Shown in pieces: positions 53,730-62,926 of a stretch of DNA of 64,000 bases. This DNA is from Saccharofermentans sp. (GTDB lineage Bacteria; Bacillota; Clostridia; Saccharofermentanales; Saccharofermentanaceae): NCBI GenBank assembly GCA_016292135.1, contig JAEFAZ010000002.1:248001-312000 (forward strand), written 5' to 3'. A model generated the notes under the pieces. That model searched no databases, was not told the origin of the DNA, and worked only from the letters and a program-made list of their open reading frames with translations. Made by a program: the position numbers and the translations under genes. The first letter of the stretch is position 1. Each line of letters opens with the position of its first letter.

Positions 53730-54338
53730 ATGAGTACAGATACAAACGATAAGACAAACAGGCTTAAGCCCAAGGATTTCATCACGGTGGGCATATTCAC
53801 TGCAATATTGTTCGTAGTGGAATTTGCATGCGGAATGTTGGGATATATCCATCCTTTCATTGTGGCATCTTATGTCGTCATGATACCGCTCGTGGGAGCC
53901 GTTCCCATGATGCTCTTCTATACCAAGGTCGAGAAATTCGGCATGATCACCATCATGTCCGTTCTGCTCGCGATCATAATGTTCGTGACCGGCATGGGAT
54001 TCCTGGGAGCTCCTCTTATCATCCTCTCCGGCGTGATAGCGGACCTTATCGCGAAGTCAGGCAAGTATAAGAGCTTCAAGAAGACAGTCATCAGCAACGG
54101 AATATTCAGTCTCTGGATCTGCGCCAATTATTTCCCGGTCATAGTGTCTGCCGATTCCTACCGCAAGGACCTTCTGGACGGCGGATACTCTGCAGAATAT
54201 TGCAATAATCTCTTTATGGCGATCAATTACAAGACGATCGGCGTGCTGCTCATCCTCTGTTTCGTATTCGGATGCATCGGCGCTGTCATCGGCAAGGCCA
54301 TAGTCAGGAAGCATTTCGAGAAGGCCGGTATAGTCTGA
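53730..54338 (+). CDS. ECF transporter S component, MptD/Trep_Strep family
   Basis: 202 residues from the ATG at 53730 (GGAGG at 8 nt); the longer frame begins within the previous gene. About six TM helices; LKPKDFITVGIFTAILFVVE at the start and IGKAIVRKHFEKAGIV at the end match the S component at 44075. Expected to bind the transported small molecule within the membrane; substrate unknown. Stop and the EcfT start share one base (TGATG). Confidence 0.85.
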   Translation: MSTDTNDKTNRLKPKDFITVGIFTAILFVVEFACGMLGYIHPFIVASYVVMIPLVGAVPMMLFYTKVEKFGMITIMSVLLAIIMFVTGMGFLGAPLIILSGVIADLIAKSGKYKSFKKTVISNGIFSLWICANYFPVIVSADSYRKDLLDGGYSAEYCNNLFMAINYKTIGVLLILCFVFGCIGAVIGKAIVRKHFEKAGIV

Positions 54339-55039
54339 TGCGCTTAAAGCTCGATCCGAGAACTAAACTCTACATGATCCTTGTTGTGTCCGCCGTCGTT
54401 CTGATGAGCGCGACAACGACTTTCCTTTGGACCGTGAGGATCATAATGACCTTGATCCCGGTGATCCTTCTCGTTATAGAGAAGAGATATTCGAGCGCGC
54501 TGTGGTTTGCTTTCCTTTATACCGTCGCTCTCATCGTCACTTTCATGTTCCTGTCAGAAGAGTCCACCGGCATCTTCAAGGCGCTTCTTACAGGCTACAG
54601 CGGCATAGTGGTCCAGTTCATGCCGGCTCTCATTACGGCCTGGTATGTCGTAAGGACCACGAAGATAGGAGAATTCATGTCTGCCATGCAGAAGATGCAT
54701 GTTCCCGACGGGATCACGATATCTCTGGCTGTCGTAATGAGATTTTTCCCCACGATAAGGGAAGAATATTCAGCGATAAGCGATGCAATGAAGATGAGAG
54801 GGATCTCGCTGGGAGGCGGAAACGCGGTCAAGATGGTTGAATACCGCATGATACCCCTTTTGTTCTCATGCGTGAACATAGGGGATGAGCTTTCTGCCGC
54901 AGCGATCACAAGAGGTCTTGGAGGTGAAGTTAAGAGGACGAGTGTCGGGGAATTAAGGCTCCGCGCCGCAGACTGGCTGCTGATAACTGCTTTTACCGCA
55001 GTGGCAGTGTTATTTGTGATTTTTAAGTACATCCTATGA
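54338..55039 (+). CDS. ecfT: ECF transporter T component (EcfT)
   Basis: 233 residues from the ATG at 54338. LDPRTKLYMILVV start and coupling motifs AMKMRGI and AAITRGLG (the A-R-G/T-R-G signature of EcfT). Four to five TM helices. Overlaps the S component by 1 base and the EcfA gene by 4 bases (ATGA), so the S-T-A module is co-translated. Confidence 0.9.
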   Translation: MRLKLDPRTKLYMILVVSAVVLMSATTTFLWTVRIIMTLIPVILLVIEKRYSSALWFAFLYTVALIVTFMFLSEESTGIFKALLTGYSGIVVQFMPALITAWYVVRTTKIGEFMSAMQKMHVPDGITISLAVVMRFFPTIREEYSAISDAMKMRGISLGGGNAVKMVEYRMIPLLFSCVNIGDELSAAAITRGLGGEVKRTSVGELRLRAADWLLITAFTAVAVLFVIFKYIL

Positions 55040-56547
55040 ACGGTAATATCGTTAAAATCGAAAAAGTAAACTTTAAGTACAAAGGCTCTGAAGAGGGTCT
55101 GCTTAAAGACACTTCGCTCAATATAAAGAAGGGCGAGACAGTCCTTCTTACCGGTGCTTCAGGCTCCGGCAAGACCACGATCATAAGGTTGATCAACGGT
55201 CTTATCCCCCATTACTACCAGGGAGACCTGGAAGGTGATGTGGAGGTCGCAGGATACGATATTGCCAAGACTGAACTATATGAACTTGCAGGTGTCGTCG
55301 GCACCGTCTTCCAGAATCCGAGGAGCCAGTTCTTCTCGGTCGATACGGACGGCGAGATCGTTTTCGGTCCCGAAAACATCGGGCTGGATCCCAAGGAGAT
55401 ATTGGAACGCAAGAATGATGTCGTAAGAGAGATGCATATCGAAAAACTTCTTGGCAGAAGTCTTTTCGAACTTTCGGGCGGAGAGAAGCAGAGCATTGCA
55501 TGCGCTTCCGTATCGGCTCTTCTCCCGGAGATAATCCTTCTGGACGAACCCTCATCAAATCTTGATCAGAGCGCGATAAGAAAGCTTGCCGATGAGATAA
55601 GACTCTGGAAGTCTCAGGGCAAGACGATCGTCATATCGGAGCACAGGCTCTGGTATCTTAAGGACCTTGTTGACCGCGTCATCTACATGGATCATGGTAA
55701 GATCAGGCATGAATGGACAGGCGGTGAATTCAGGTCTTTGGGAAAGACTGACATAAAGAAACTTCAGTTAAGACCTCTGGAAGTCAAGGATATCTTATCG
55801 GCTTCATGCGGATGTGAAGGCGAATGCGGCATGGAGTGCGGGATGGACCTTTCAGGGACAGATACGGATGACGGCATCATGCTGGATGATTTCTTTTTCT
55901 CATATGAGAGAAAACCCTACCTTTTCTGGAAGAAGCAGTTTAGCGCTGAAGATGAGAATCTGACCCTTTGTATTCCTCACCTTGTATTGCCGGCAGCTTC
56001 CGTTATCGGCGTTGTTGGCAAGAACGGAACCGGCAAATCCACTTTCCTTAAGTGCCTCTGCGGTCTCGAGAAAGACTGCAAGGGGAAGGTTGAATACGAA
56101 GGAAAGACATATAAGGGCAGGGAAAGGCTCAAACTCTGCTATATGGTAATGCAGGATGTTAACCATCAGCTCTTTACCGACAGCGTCGGGGCTGAGGTTA
56201 TCCTGTCGATGGAGACAGAAGACAACGAAAGGGTTGATGAGATCCTTGAAAGCCTGGGGATACTGGAGTTCAAGGATAAGCATCCCATGGCCCTGTCGGG
56301 CGGTCAGAAGCAGAGGGTTGCTATAGCATCGGCTATGGCGGCTTCGGCAAAACTAATGCTCTTTGATGAACCTACTTCGGGTCTCGATTATTCTCATATG
56401 GAACAGGTTGCGAAACTATTGCAAAGTCTCGCATCATCGGGTATTACTGTACTTGTGGCAACGCATGATCCGGAACTCATAGAAATGTGCTGCGACTATC
56501 TGCTCTGTATCGAAAACGGCAAAACAGGATACATGAAGAGGTTATAA
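55036..56547 (+). CDS. ecfA: Tandem ECF ATPase (EcfAA') with Cys-rich linker
   Basis: 503 residues, two ABC domains. Domain 1 (~1-240): Walker A GASGSGKTT, signature LSGGEKQSIACA, Walker B LLDEPSSNLD. Domain 2 (~275-500): GKNGTGKST, LSGGQKQRVAIA, FDEPTSGLDYSHME. Energises the S-T pair. The linker between the domains contains SCGCEGECGMECG (about 256-268), four Cys in C-x-C-x3-C-x3-C spacing that could bind a metal or sense redox; the paralogous EcfAA' part of the 40116 fusion lacks it. Here the ATPase is free-standing, not fused to an exporter half. Confidence 0.9.
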   Translation: MNGNIVKIEKVNFKYKGSEEGLLKDTSLNIKKGETVLLTGASGSGKTTIIRLINGLIPHYYQGDLEGDVEVAGYDIAKTELYELAGVVGTVFQNPRSQFFSVDTDGEIVFGPENIGLDPKEILERKNDVVREMHIEKLLGRSLFELSGGEKQSIACASVSALLPEIILLDEPSSNLDQSAIRKLADEIRLWKSQGKTIVISEHRLWYLKDLVDRVIYMDHGKIRHEWTGGEFRSLGKTDIKKLQLRPLEVKDILSASCGCEGECGMECGMDLSGTDTDDGIMLDDFFFSYERKPYLFWKKQFSAEDENLTLCIPHLVLPAASVIGVVGKNGTGKSTFLKCLCGLEKDCKGKVEYEGKTYKGRERLKLCYMVMQDVNHQLFTDSVGAEVILSMETEDNERVDEILESLGILEFKDKHPMALSGGQKQRVAIASAMAASAKLMLFDEPTSGLDYSHMEQVAKLLQSLASSGITVLVATHDPELIEMCCDYLLCIENGKTGYMKRL

Positions 56548-56548
56548 G

Positions 56549-57331
56549 ATGATCAAGACTATTATCACGGGACTTCTGATCCCTTTTATCGGAACTTCAT
56601 TGGGCGCTGCCTGCGTATTCTTCCTCAAGAAGGACTTGAAAGACAGTGTTCAGCGCGCACTTACCGGCTTTGCCGCCGGCGTCATGGTCGCGGCATCTAT
56701 CTGGAGCCTTATAGTCCCTGCGATAGATCAATCGCTGGATAAGGGGAGGCTGGCTTTCTTGCCCGCTTTTTTGGGCTTTTGGGCAGGCATCCTCTTCCTG
56801 CTGTTGCTCGATCACGTAATCCCTCACCTTCATGTTGCTATAAACCAGACTGAAGGACCAAAGAGCAAGCTTACAAGGACTGCCATGCTCGTTCTGGCGG
56901 TGACGCTCCACAACATCCCCGAAGGCATGGCCGTGGGCGTCGTTTATGCAGGACTCATGAGCGGAACAGCTAATATAACCGCCGGCGCTGCAATGGCGCT
57001 TGCGCTCGGTATCGCTATACAGAACTTCCCCGAAGGCGCGATCATATCAATGCCTCTCTTTTCGGAGGGGAAGAGCAAGCCCAAGTCATTCTGGCTGGGA
57101 GTGCTGTCGGGTGCGGTTGAACCTGTGTTCGGCGGGATCACCGTTCTCATAGCAGGGCTCGTTGTCCCTGCTATGCCGTATCTGTTGTCCTTTGCGGCCG
57201 GTGCCATGCTCTATGTCGTAGTTGAAGAACTTATCCCGGAGATGTCCCAGGGCAAACATTCCAATGTCGGTGTCATTTCTTTTGCAACCGGATTCAGCCT
57301 GATGATGGCGCTCGATGTAGCTTTGGGCTGA
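56549..57331 (+). CDS. ZIP-family divalent metal transporter
   Basis: 260 residues, about eight TM helices. Metal-path motifs in TM4 and TM5: VTLHNIPEGMAVG and AIQNFPEGAIISMPL (the H-N-x-P-E-G pattern of ZupT/GufA-type ZIPs), plus a final VVEELIPEM. Imports Zn, Fe, Mn or similar ions. Starts 1 bp after the EcfAA' stop, so it belongs to the second ECF/exporter operon; this is the strongest contextual sign that the operon deals with metal. The ion cannot be told from sequence. Confidence 0.9.
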   Translation: MIKTIITGLLIPFIGTSLGAACVFFLKKDLKDSVQRALTGFAAGVMVAASIWSLIVPAIDQSLDKGRLAFLPAFLGFWAGILFLLLLDHVIPHLHVAINQTEGPKSKLTRTAMLVLAVTLHNIPEGMAVGVVYAGLMSGTANITAGAAMALALGIAIQNFPEGAIISMPLFSEGKSKPKSFWLGVLSGAVEPVFGGITVLIAGLVVPAMPYLLSFAAGAMLYVVVEELIPEMSQGKHSNVGVISFATGFSLMMALDVALG

Positions 57332-57342
57332 ACACATAAAGC

Positions 57343-57381
57343 GGGCTGCCCTGAAGGGAAAGATCCGCTTCAGGACAGCCC
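57343..57381. terminator. Hairpin between convergent genes
   Basis: GGGCTG-c-CCTGAAG (57343-57356) pairs with CTTCAGG-a-CAGCCC (57368-57381). No clear T-run; long stem likely stops both ZIP and VWA transcripts. Confidence 0.7.
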
Positions 57382-57404
57382 CGGGGAGTGATACCCGGAA
57401 GGAT

Positions 57405-59027
57405 TTATCTGTCTGCACCGAGTCTTGCAAGGAGATCCAGGAAGTCTGCTCTGTACTTGTTGTTGCCCTTGCCGGAGCTTGCAAGCTGCATAGCAGAGTT
57501 GTATGTGGCATTTCCTTTGTACTCGCTGTTCCTTATGACCATTGATGCTTCGATGACACCGCAGATGAAATTGAAATCTTCTTTGTTGCTTATTCCATTA
57601 TCAACAAGAGGATATTCGATCTCGGAACTCTTATCAGAATCGGGAGCCTTGTATCTTACGGATACTGTGCAGAACTCGCCGGACTTGGACTTGTCGCTGA
57701 GGTTAAGATCCTGATACTTAAGACCCTTGTCAGAACCGGAACCTGTATTTGCGGGAACGATCTCATAGCATACCGTTACCTGTGCGCCTGCGCCGATCTC
57801 GCCGCCGTCCTTGGTATCGTCTGTGAAATCCCTTGCGGACATCTGTCTGTTCTCGTAGCCGATCTGTCTGTAGGATTCGACTTCAGCGGGATTGAATTCG
57901 ACCTGGAACTTAACGTCCTTGGCGACCGTAACTGTTGTCTGCTTTACTTTCTCACAGAGGACTCTCTCTGCTTCCTCGATGGAATCGATGTAGAAGTAGT
58001 TGCCGTTGCCTGCATCGGCGATGGACTCCATGTTTGCATCGCTGTAGTTGCCCTGGCCGTATCCTAAGACTGTGAGGAAGACACCGGATTCTTTCTTTTC
58101 CTTGATCAGATCTACAAGTCCGCTCTGGCTCGTGATGCCGAGGTTCATGTCACCGTCGGATGCGATGATGACGCGGTTGTTGCCGTTGGTTACAAAATTC
58201 TCTTCTGCGCATCTATATGCTGCATTGATGCCGCCTGAACCGTTCGTTCCGCCCCAGGGTTCGATCTTGTCGAGCGCTCTGCAGATCTCATTGTAGTTAT
58301 TGGATCCGACCAGCAGTGTCTCGGAAGTTCCGGAATAGGTTACGATGGATACTCTGTCCTTGGGTCCCAAGGTTCCGGCCAGGAGCTTAAAGCTCTCCTT
58401 TACGAGGTCGAGCTTATCGGGGCTGTCCATAGATCCGGAAGAATCTATCAGGTATACGAAGTTGTTGCCTTCGTTGGGAACATTGATCCCGGCGTTTGCC
58501 TGCATCGTGAGGACGAGGAGCTTATTCTGCTTGTTCCAGGGGCAGTTGCCGACTGAATACTGTACGCTGAATACCTTATCAGTATCATCGACTTTGTAAT
58601 CGAAATAGTTTATCATCTCTTCTGTCCTGATCGAAGAAGCGACGTTATTAAGATCCCAGCCTTCCCTTATCAGTCTTCTGAGATTGCAGTACGAGCCGGT
58701 ATCAACGTCAGCCGCGAAAGTGGAAAGAGGGGTGTTCGCAACATCAACGAAGCCGTTCTCCGTTATCGTGTTGTATTCTTCCGTATTGAAATCCTTGTAA
58801 GGCTCTGTGTAGTACCCCTCTTCGTTTTCAACACAGGCGTCTGCGGACGATGAGTAATAATCACCTTCAACTGTTGTGCATTCCGCCACATATTCAGCTT
58901 CTGTGGGTGCGTAAGTCGCCTGGTACTCTCTTGTCGTGCTCATGGGGCTGGTGCTGTAGCTTGAACACGCTGTTCCGCTGACGGCGATCACGCCTGCAAG
59001 TAACAATGTAATAGCTTTCTTTTTCAT
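57405..59027 (-). CDS. VWA-domain lipoprotein (YfbK-like)
   Basis: 540 residues from the ATG at 59027 with GGAGG upstream; a start at 59042 would include the ribosome binding site. Lipobox near GTAC (residues ~17-20). An acidic N-terminal spacer, then the N-terminal domain of YfbK-type proteins (NGFVDVANTPLSTFAADVDT), a VWA domain with MIDAS DSSGSM (~200) and DGDMNLG, and a C-terminal DUF3520-like region. Exposed on the outside of the membrane; VWA domains bind proteins via a divalent cation. Function in bacteria not settled. The 330-bp region upstream (59028-59357) holds its promoter and the terminator at 59304; no further gene was seen there. Confidence 0.85.
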   Translation of the reverse strand: MKKKAITLLLAGVIAVSGTACSSYSTSPMSTTREYQATYAPTEAEYVAECTTVEGDYYSSSADACVENEEGYYTEPYKDFNTEEYNTITENGFVDVANTPLSTFAADVDTGSYCNLRRLIREGWDLNNVASSIRTEEMINYFDYKVDDTDKVFSVQYSVGNCPWNKQNKLLVLTMQANAGINVPNEGNNFVYLIDSSGSMDSPDKLDLVKESFKLLAGTLGPKDRVSIVTYSGTSETLLVGSNNYNEICRALDKIEPWGGTNGSGGINAAYRCAEENFVTNGNNRVIIASDGDMNLGITSQSGLVDLIKEKKESGVFLTVLGYGQGNYSDANMESIADAGNGNYFYIDSIEEAERVLCEKVKQTTVTVAKDVKFQVEFNPAEVESYRQIGYENRQMSARDFTDDTKDGGEIGAGAQVTVCYEIVPANTGSGSDKGLKYQDLNLSDKSKSGEFCTVSVRYKAPDSDKSSEIEYPLVDNGISNKEDFNFICGVIEASMVIRNSEYKGNATYNSAMQLASSGKGNNKYRADFLDLLARLGADR

Positions 59028-59303
59028 GATCTTTTCCTCCATAGGTTTATTGTGTTTATATTGCTTCGCTTTCGTTTGCTGCGATCAGCCTTTATACCCA
59101 TAGAGACAACAAAGATCATCCGATATGACAGCCGGTTTGAAAAAATCAGAATTTTATTTTGCCTGTTGACAGATATACCTTATGTGGAGGTTGTTTCTTC
59201 AGAGAAGGTTTCGTAGTAAGGGACGATTCTGTTTCTGATGCTACTTTGTATCAGGTAAGACGTTTGAACACTGACAGAACATATGGAATATTGGGGGAAT
59301 AAC

Positions 59304-59333
59304 AAGAGGCTGCTCATGCAGCCTCTTATTTTG
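59304..59333. terminator. Terminator of the CDF gene
   Basis: AAGAGGCTGC (59304-59313), TCAT loop, GCAGCCTCTT (59318-59327), perfect 10-bp stem with T-rich flanks on both strands. Confidence 0.85.
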
Positions 59334-59357
59334 CTTTAGAGTATAAGGACGATCTGA

Positions 59358-60482
59358 TCACTCTTCTTCGCTGAAATCCGTGTCCATGGCCACCTGAAGC
59401 GTATAGCCGGGGAATTCGCTCTGAACCTTATTACAGGCTTCCTTCATTACTGCATTTCGGTCTTTTGCATCGAAACTGACTACAAGGTCAAATCTCATGG
59501 CCTTTTCAGCCTTGTCCAGATAGAAGCCGTGCATTTGATTGATGAAAGGTATCTCTGATACTATCTCAGAAACTTTCTTCCTAGCTTCAACTGCCTCGGG
59601 ATCCTTTGTGTTATACGAATAAACACCGATCGCGGTAAGGACCACTTTGTGGGTCTGATATACCTTCATCTGTATCTTGCGCAGCAGCTTATCGATCTCG
59701 TCGCTTGATAAGGTATCAGCTACTTCTATATGAACAGACCCGTTATAGGAATCCGGTCCGTAGTTATGCATAACAAGGTCATAGACACCGTTTACTTCAT
59801 CAAATTCCGAGATGGTCGCTTTTATATCTCTTGCGAGTTCCGCGTCAACGCTTTCGCCGAGGATCTTGGACAGAGTTTCCTTCATCATCTCAAAACCCGA
59901 TTTGATGATCACGATGGCGATTATCGCACCAAGCCAGGCTTCCAGAGAAACATGGAATATCAGGTAAATGGCTGCCGCTACAAGTGTTGATGCGGAAATG
60001 ATCGAATCGAGCAGGGCATCGTTTCCGGAATTGATAAGAGAATCCGAGTTCACCTTTTTTCCGGTCGATTGCACATATCTTCCGAGAATGATCTTTACGA
60101 GTACCGCAACTCCGACTATCACAAGAGAGACCACTGAATAGTCAGGTGTCTCGGGTTCGATTATCTTTTTTACCGACTCGGTGAATGCGGTGATACCCGC
60201 ATAAAGGACCAGTACGGATATGATCATGGCGCTGAGGTATTCTATCCTTCCATATCCGAAGGGATGCTTTTTGTCAGGTTCACGTCCCGCCAATTTGGTT
60301 CCTATGATCGTAATAACGGAACTTGCGGCGTCAGATATGTTGTTGACGGCATCCATGACGATCGCGATGGAATTAACGGTAAGTCCTATCACGGCCTTAA
60401 ACGATGCCAGAAAAACATTGGCGATGATACCGATGATACTCGTTCTGATTATTGTCTTATTGCGGTTATCAGCTTCATTCAT
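59358..60482 (-). CDS. Cation diffusion facilitator (CDF) family efflux protein
   Basis: 374 residues, six TM helices followed by a cytoplasmic domain. Metal site in TM2 reads MDAVNNISDAASSV (N/D pair) and in TM5 SGNDALLDS (D-x-x-x-D), an arrangement reported for Mn- or Fe/Zn-type CDFs such as MntE; HPFGYGRIEYLSAMI is the usual loop. The C-terminal ~170 residues hold one typical CDF cytoplasmic domain (HNYGPDSYNGSVHIEVADTL) and a further ~80-residue segment of similar fold. Exports a divalent cation by proton exchange. GGAGG before the ATG. Not near a DtxR-type box. Confidence 0.9.
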   Translation of the reverse strand: MNEADNRNKTIIRTSIIGIIANVFLASFKAVIGLTVNSIAIVMDAVNNISDAASSVITIIGTKLAGREPDKKHPFGYGRIEYLSAMIISVLVLYAGITAFTESVKKIIEPETPDYSVVSLVIVGVAVLVKIILGRYVQSTGKKVNSDSLINSGNDALLDSIISASTLVAAAIYLIFHVSLEAWLGAIIAIVIIKSGFEMMKETLSKILGESVDAELARDIKATISEFDEVNGVYDLVMHNYGPDSYNGSVHIEVADTLSSDEIDKLLRKIQMKVYQTHKVVLTAIGVYSYNTKDPEAVEARKKVSEIVSEIPFINQMHGFYLDKAEKAMRFDLVVSFDAKDRNAVMKEACNKVQSEFPGYTLQVAMDTDFSEEE

Positions 60483-60572
60483 AGAGATTCCTCCAATGTT
60501 TCCGGATCGGAAATTACCTGCTAATTATATCTCATTACGATCTGACTTAGAAATACTGTTCCCGGAATGCAT

Positions 60573-60619
60573 AAAACAAAAAAACGGCAGGAGCCTTACT
60601 GAGAAGTGCTTCCTGCCGT
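60573..60619 (-). terminator. Terminator of the lipoprotein gene
   Basis: ACGGCAGGA (60584-60592)/TCCTGCCGT (60611-60619); read on the minus strand it is followed by a long T-run (TTTTTTTGTTTT). Confidence 0.9.
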
Positions 60620-60654
60620 ATTAAATCATTTGTTGTTAACGGTTGACCTTCATA

Positions 60655-61578
60655 TCACATCGTATAGAAACGGATCTTTACGATCTTGCCGTTCTTGACG
60701 GTGGCATTAAAGAAACTGTCAGTACAATACCATCCGTTTTCGCCGAGTTTATAAAGATATTCGGGATTATAGGGACTATGGGTCTCAGAGAACCAGAAAA
60801 GAGTATCAAATACGGGAATGCCGGTCTTCTCGGCCTTCTTGTAATCTTCTTTTACGTCATCATCTGTAAAGACCTCATAACCTTCCGTTATCTTACAGTC
60901 GGGGGCTAATGCCACTGCCATATATCCGATCTCCTCGGAATAAACGATATCACTGGAGCCTGTTATCTCATAGCAGCCCTTTTTATTGTTCCAGTTGATG
61001 CTCCACTCACAATAATCTTCAGGATCATCGCTGGTCTTAAGTTCGATCGATAAGTGTTTTCCGTCTTTTTCGATCTTGGCGACTTTAAGATCCGGGCTGC
61101 CTTCTGCTTCAGTGTCCTTATACCCGATGCTGTCTCCGACCTTGAATGCCTTTACCTGTTTCTCAGACAGGCTGACCTTTTTTTCAAACAATGCGTATAC
61201 AGTGTCTCCCGCCTTGTTGATGCCTAAGACTGTGCCGGTGAGCACGTCGCTGTCTTCAAGCTTGTCAAAATCCTTGTAGGCATCTTTCTCGGGAAGAGCT
61301 GCTACCTTATCGTAGGCCGGATCCTTTTCATCATCATCAACATAATCATCTTCATCTTCTGATGTTTCTGTCGTAGTTTCAGAAGCGGTTGTAGTTGTTT
61401 CCGAAGTCGTTGCGGATGTTTCAGATGTTGCAGATGTCTCCTTGCTCGCTTCAGTTGTCCCGGAAGTCACAGCCTCTGTTGTAGTAGTGGTTGTCTCGTC
61501 TGTGACTCCTGCACAAGCTGTCGCGGAAAAGAGCATGGCTGCACAACAAAGGCATGCTAAAATCTTTCTCTTCTTCAT
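60655..61578 (-). CDS. Lipoprotein with Thr-rich linker, function unknown
   Basis: 307 residues. Signal peptide with lipobox ATAC (Cys near 22). Residues ~28-90 are a Thr/Ser/Glu linker that turns acidic (EDEDDYVDDDEKD). The C-terminal ~200 residues contain a beta-rich segment (VLTGTVLGINKAGDTVYALF and VGDSIGYKDTEAEGSPDLKV) and a distal domain ending NATVKNGKIVKIRFY. No family recognised. Lipid-anchored, probably exposed to the wall. AGGGGG before the ATG. Confidence 0.7.
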   Translation of the reverse strand: MKKRKILACLCCAAMLFSATACAGVTDETTTTTTEAVTSGTTEASKETSATSETSATTSETTTTASETTTETSEDEDDYVDDDEKDPAYDKVAALPEKDAYKDFDKLEDSDVLTGTVLGINKAGDTVYALFEKKVSLSEKQVKAFKVGDSIGYKDTEAEGSPDLKVAKIEKDGKHLSIELKTSDDPEDYCEWSINWNNKKGCYEITGSSDIVYSEEIGYMAVALAPDCKITEGYEVFTDDDVKEDYKKAEKTGIPVFDTLFWFSETHSPYNPEYLYKLGENGWYCTDSFFNATVKNGKIVKIRFYTM

Positions 61579-61695
61579 ATCCCTATCCCCCTAAAATATA
61601 ATTTCTTAAGCAGCATCCCGCTGCCAAAGATATTTTAACACAGGGATACCGATGCAAATACTGTAAATTTTCCCGATTTGTTACCTTTTCGGGAA

Positions 61696-61704
61696 TGGTA
61701 TAAT
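61696..61704 (+). promoter_or_regulatory. Extended -10 promoter of the phosphatase-rsmE operon
   Basis: TGG-TATAAT at 61696-61704; a TTGTTA lies 15 bp upstream at 61678-61683. Confidence 0.6.
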
Positions 61705-61737
61705 GTTTAAGTTATTCGAAAGAACGGAGTTTTCTTG

Positions 61738-62208
61738 ATGAAAGTATTAATGGTGTGCCATGGCAATATATGCAGATCACCCGTTGCAGAGTTCATTCTT
61801 CGCGATCTGGCCGAAAACGAAGGGCTTGGAGATCATATCTACTGCGAGTCCCGCGCGACACATACAGATGAGATATGGAACGGGCACGGGAGTCCCGTCT
61901 ATCCTCCAATGGAGGAGATCCTTTCCCGGCACGGCATAAGCTGCGCAGGGAAGAGGGCCCAGCTGATAAGCAATTCCGATTACGACAGGTTCGACATGAT
62001 AATCGGAATGGATGAAGAGAACCTGCGCGTCCTGAAGCGCAAGTTCAACGGCGACCCTGAAGGCAAGGTCCGCCTGCTCCCCGAGTTCGGCGGTGACAGG
62101 CCTCATATCGAAGATCCATGGTACACGGGCAATTTCGAGCGCGTTTACCGTCAGATAGAAGAAGGCTGCGAAGGACTCTTGGAGTACATCAAGGAGAATG
62201 ATTTATGA
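61738..62208 (+). CDS. Low-molecular-weight protein-tyrosine phosphatase
   Basis: 156 residues from the ATG at 61738. P-loop VCHGNICRSPVAE (Cys7, Arg13) and the general-acid loop IEDPWYTGNF (Asp in DPWY). Soluble LMW-PTP fold. Likely dephosphorylates protein tyrosine or arginine, or a small phosphorylated molecule; no tyrosine kinase is nearby. Overlaps rsmE by 4 bp (ATGA), so the two form an operon. Confidence 0.9.
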   Translation: MKVLMVCHGNICRSPVAEFILRDLAENEGLGDHIYCESRATHTDEIWNGHGSPVYPPMEEILSRHGISCAGKRAQLISNSDYDRFDMIIGMDEENLRVLKRKFNGDPEGKVRLLPEFGGDRPHIEDPWYTGNFERVYRQIEEGCEGLLEYIKENDL

Positions 62209-62924
62209 TCAGGCTTTTCGCTAACGGGGATATTGAAGGGAGGACGAGAGTGGAGCTCGACAAGGAGAGCGTCCATTATCTTGCAGATGTCATGCGGTTG
62301 AAGCCTGATGAGCGTTTTGTGCTGGCTGATCCCGGCGGAACGGACAATATCTGCACCCTTGACGGAAACTATGCCGTAATATGCGAAAAAGTGCCGAACA
62401 GCACTGAACCTGCTTACAATGTAACATTGTTACAATCCATCTCGAAGGGCGAAAGAATGGATCTTACCATTCAAAAAGCGGTCGAACTCGGGGTAAAGAC
62501 CATCGTACCCGTCTTTTCGACCCGCTGCGTCGTTACACCCAAGGAAAACCGCAAGTGTGACCGCTGGCGCAAGATCGCTCTTGAGGCAGCCCGGCAGTCC
62601 GGCCGCGGCCTGGTCCCCGAAGTGACCGACCCCATGAAATATGCTGACGCCGTGAGATTCGCTCAGGATAACTGTTCAGTAATGATATTCCCCTGGGAGG
62701 AAGCGTCAGATGTTACTCTGAAGACCTGCCTTGAATCCGCCAAAGAGTCAGGCAAGACTGATATTGCAGTGTTTATAGGCCCTGAAGGCGGTTTCACGCC
62801 TGAGGAAGCTGCTCTTGCAGCTGATGCCGGCGCATCTGTCGTTACTCTCGGCCCGCGCATCCTAAGGACCGAGACAGCCGGTCCCGCCGTATTGGCAATG
62901 GTGCTCTACGAACTGGAACTCTGA
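62205..62924 (+). CDS. rsmE: 16S rRNA (uracil-1498-N3)-methyltransferase RsmE
   Basis: 239 residues. N-terminal PUA-like domain (HYLADVMRLKPDERFVLADP) and C-terminal SPOUT knot: LLQSISKGERMDLTIQKAVELG, ARQSGRGLVPEV, IGPEGGFTPEE and LGPRILRTETA with the knot at the C-terminus. Methylates N3 of U1498 in 16S rRNA using SAM. Start overlaps the phosphatase stop. Convergent with the gene at 62927, only 2 bp away. Confidence 0.95.
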   Translation: MIRLFANGDIEGRTRVELDKESVHYLADVMRLKPDERFVLADPGGTDNICTLDGNYAVICEKVPNSTEPAYNVTLLQSISKGERMDLTIQKAVELGVKTIVPVFSTRCVVTPKENRKCDRWRKIALEAARQSGRGLVPEVTDPMKYADAVRFAQDNCSVMIFPWEEASDVTLKTCLESAKESGKTDIAVFIGPEGGFTPEEAALAADAGASVVTLGPRILRTETAGPAVLAMVLYELEL

Positions 62925-62926
62925 CT

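Noticed and set aside
59028..59303. Small gene in the gap upstream of the VWA lipoprotein gene
   Set aside because: Only a short frame near 59180 (about 18 codons) was seen, with no conserved feature.
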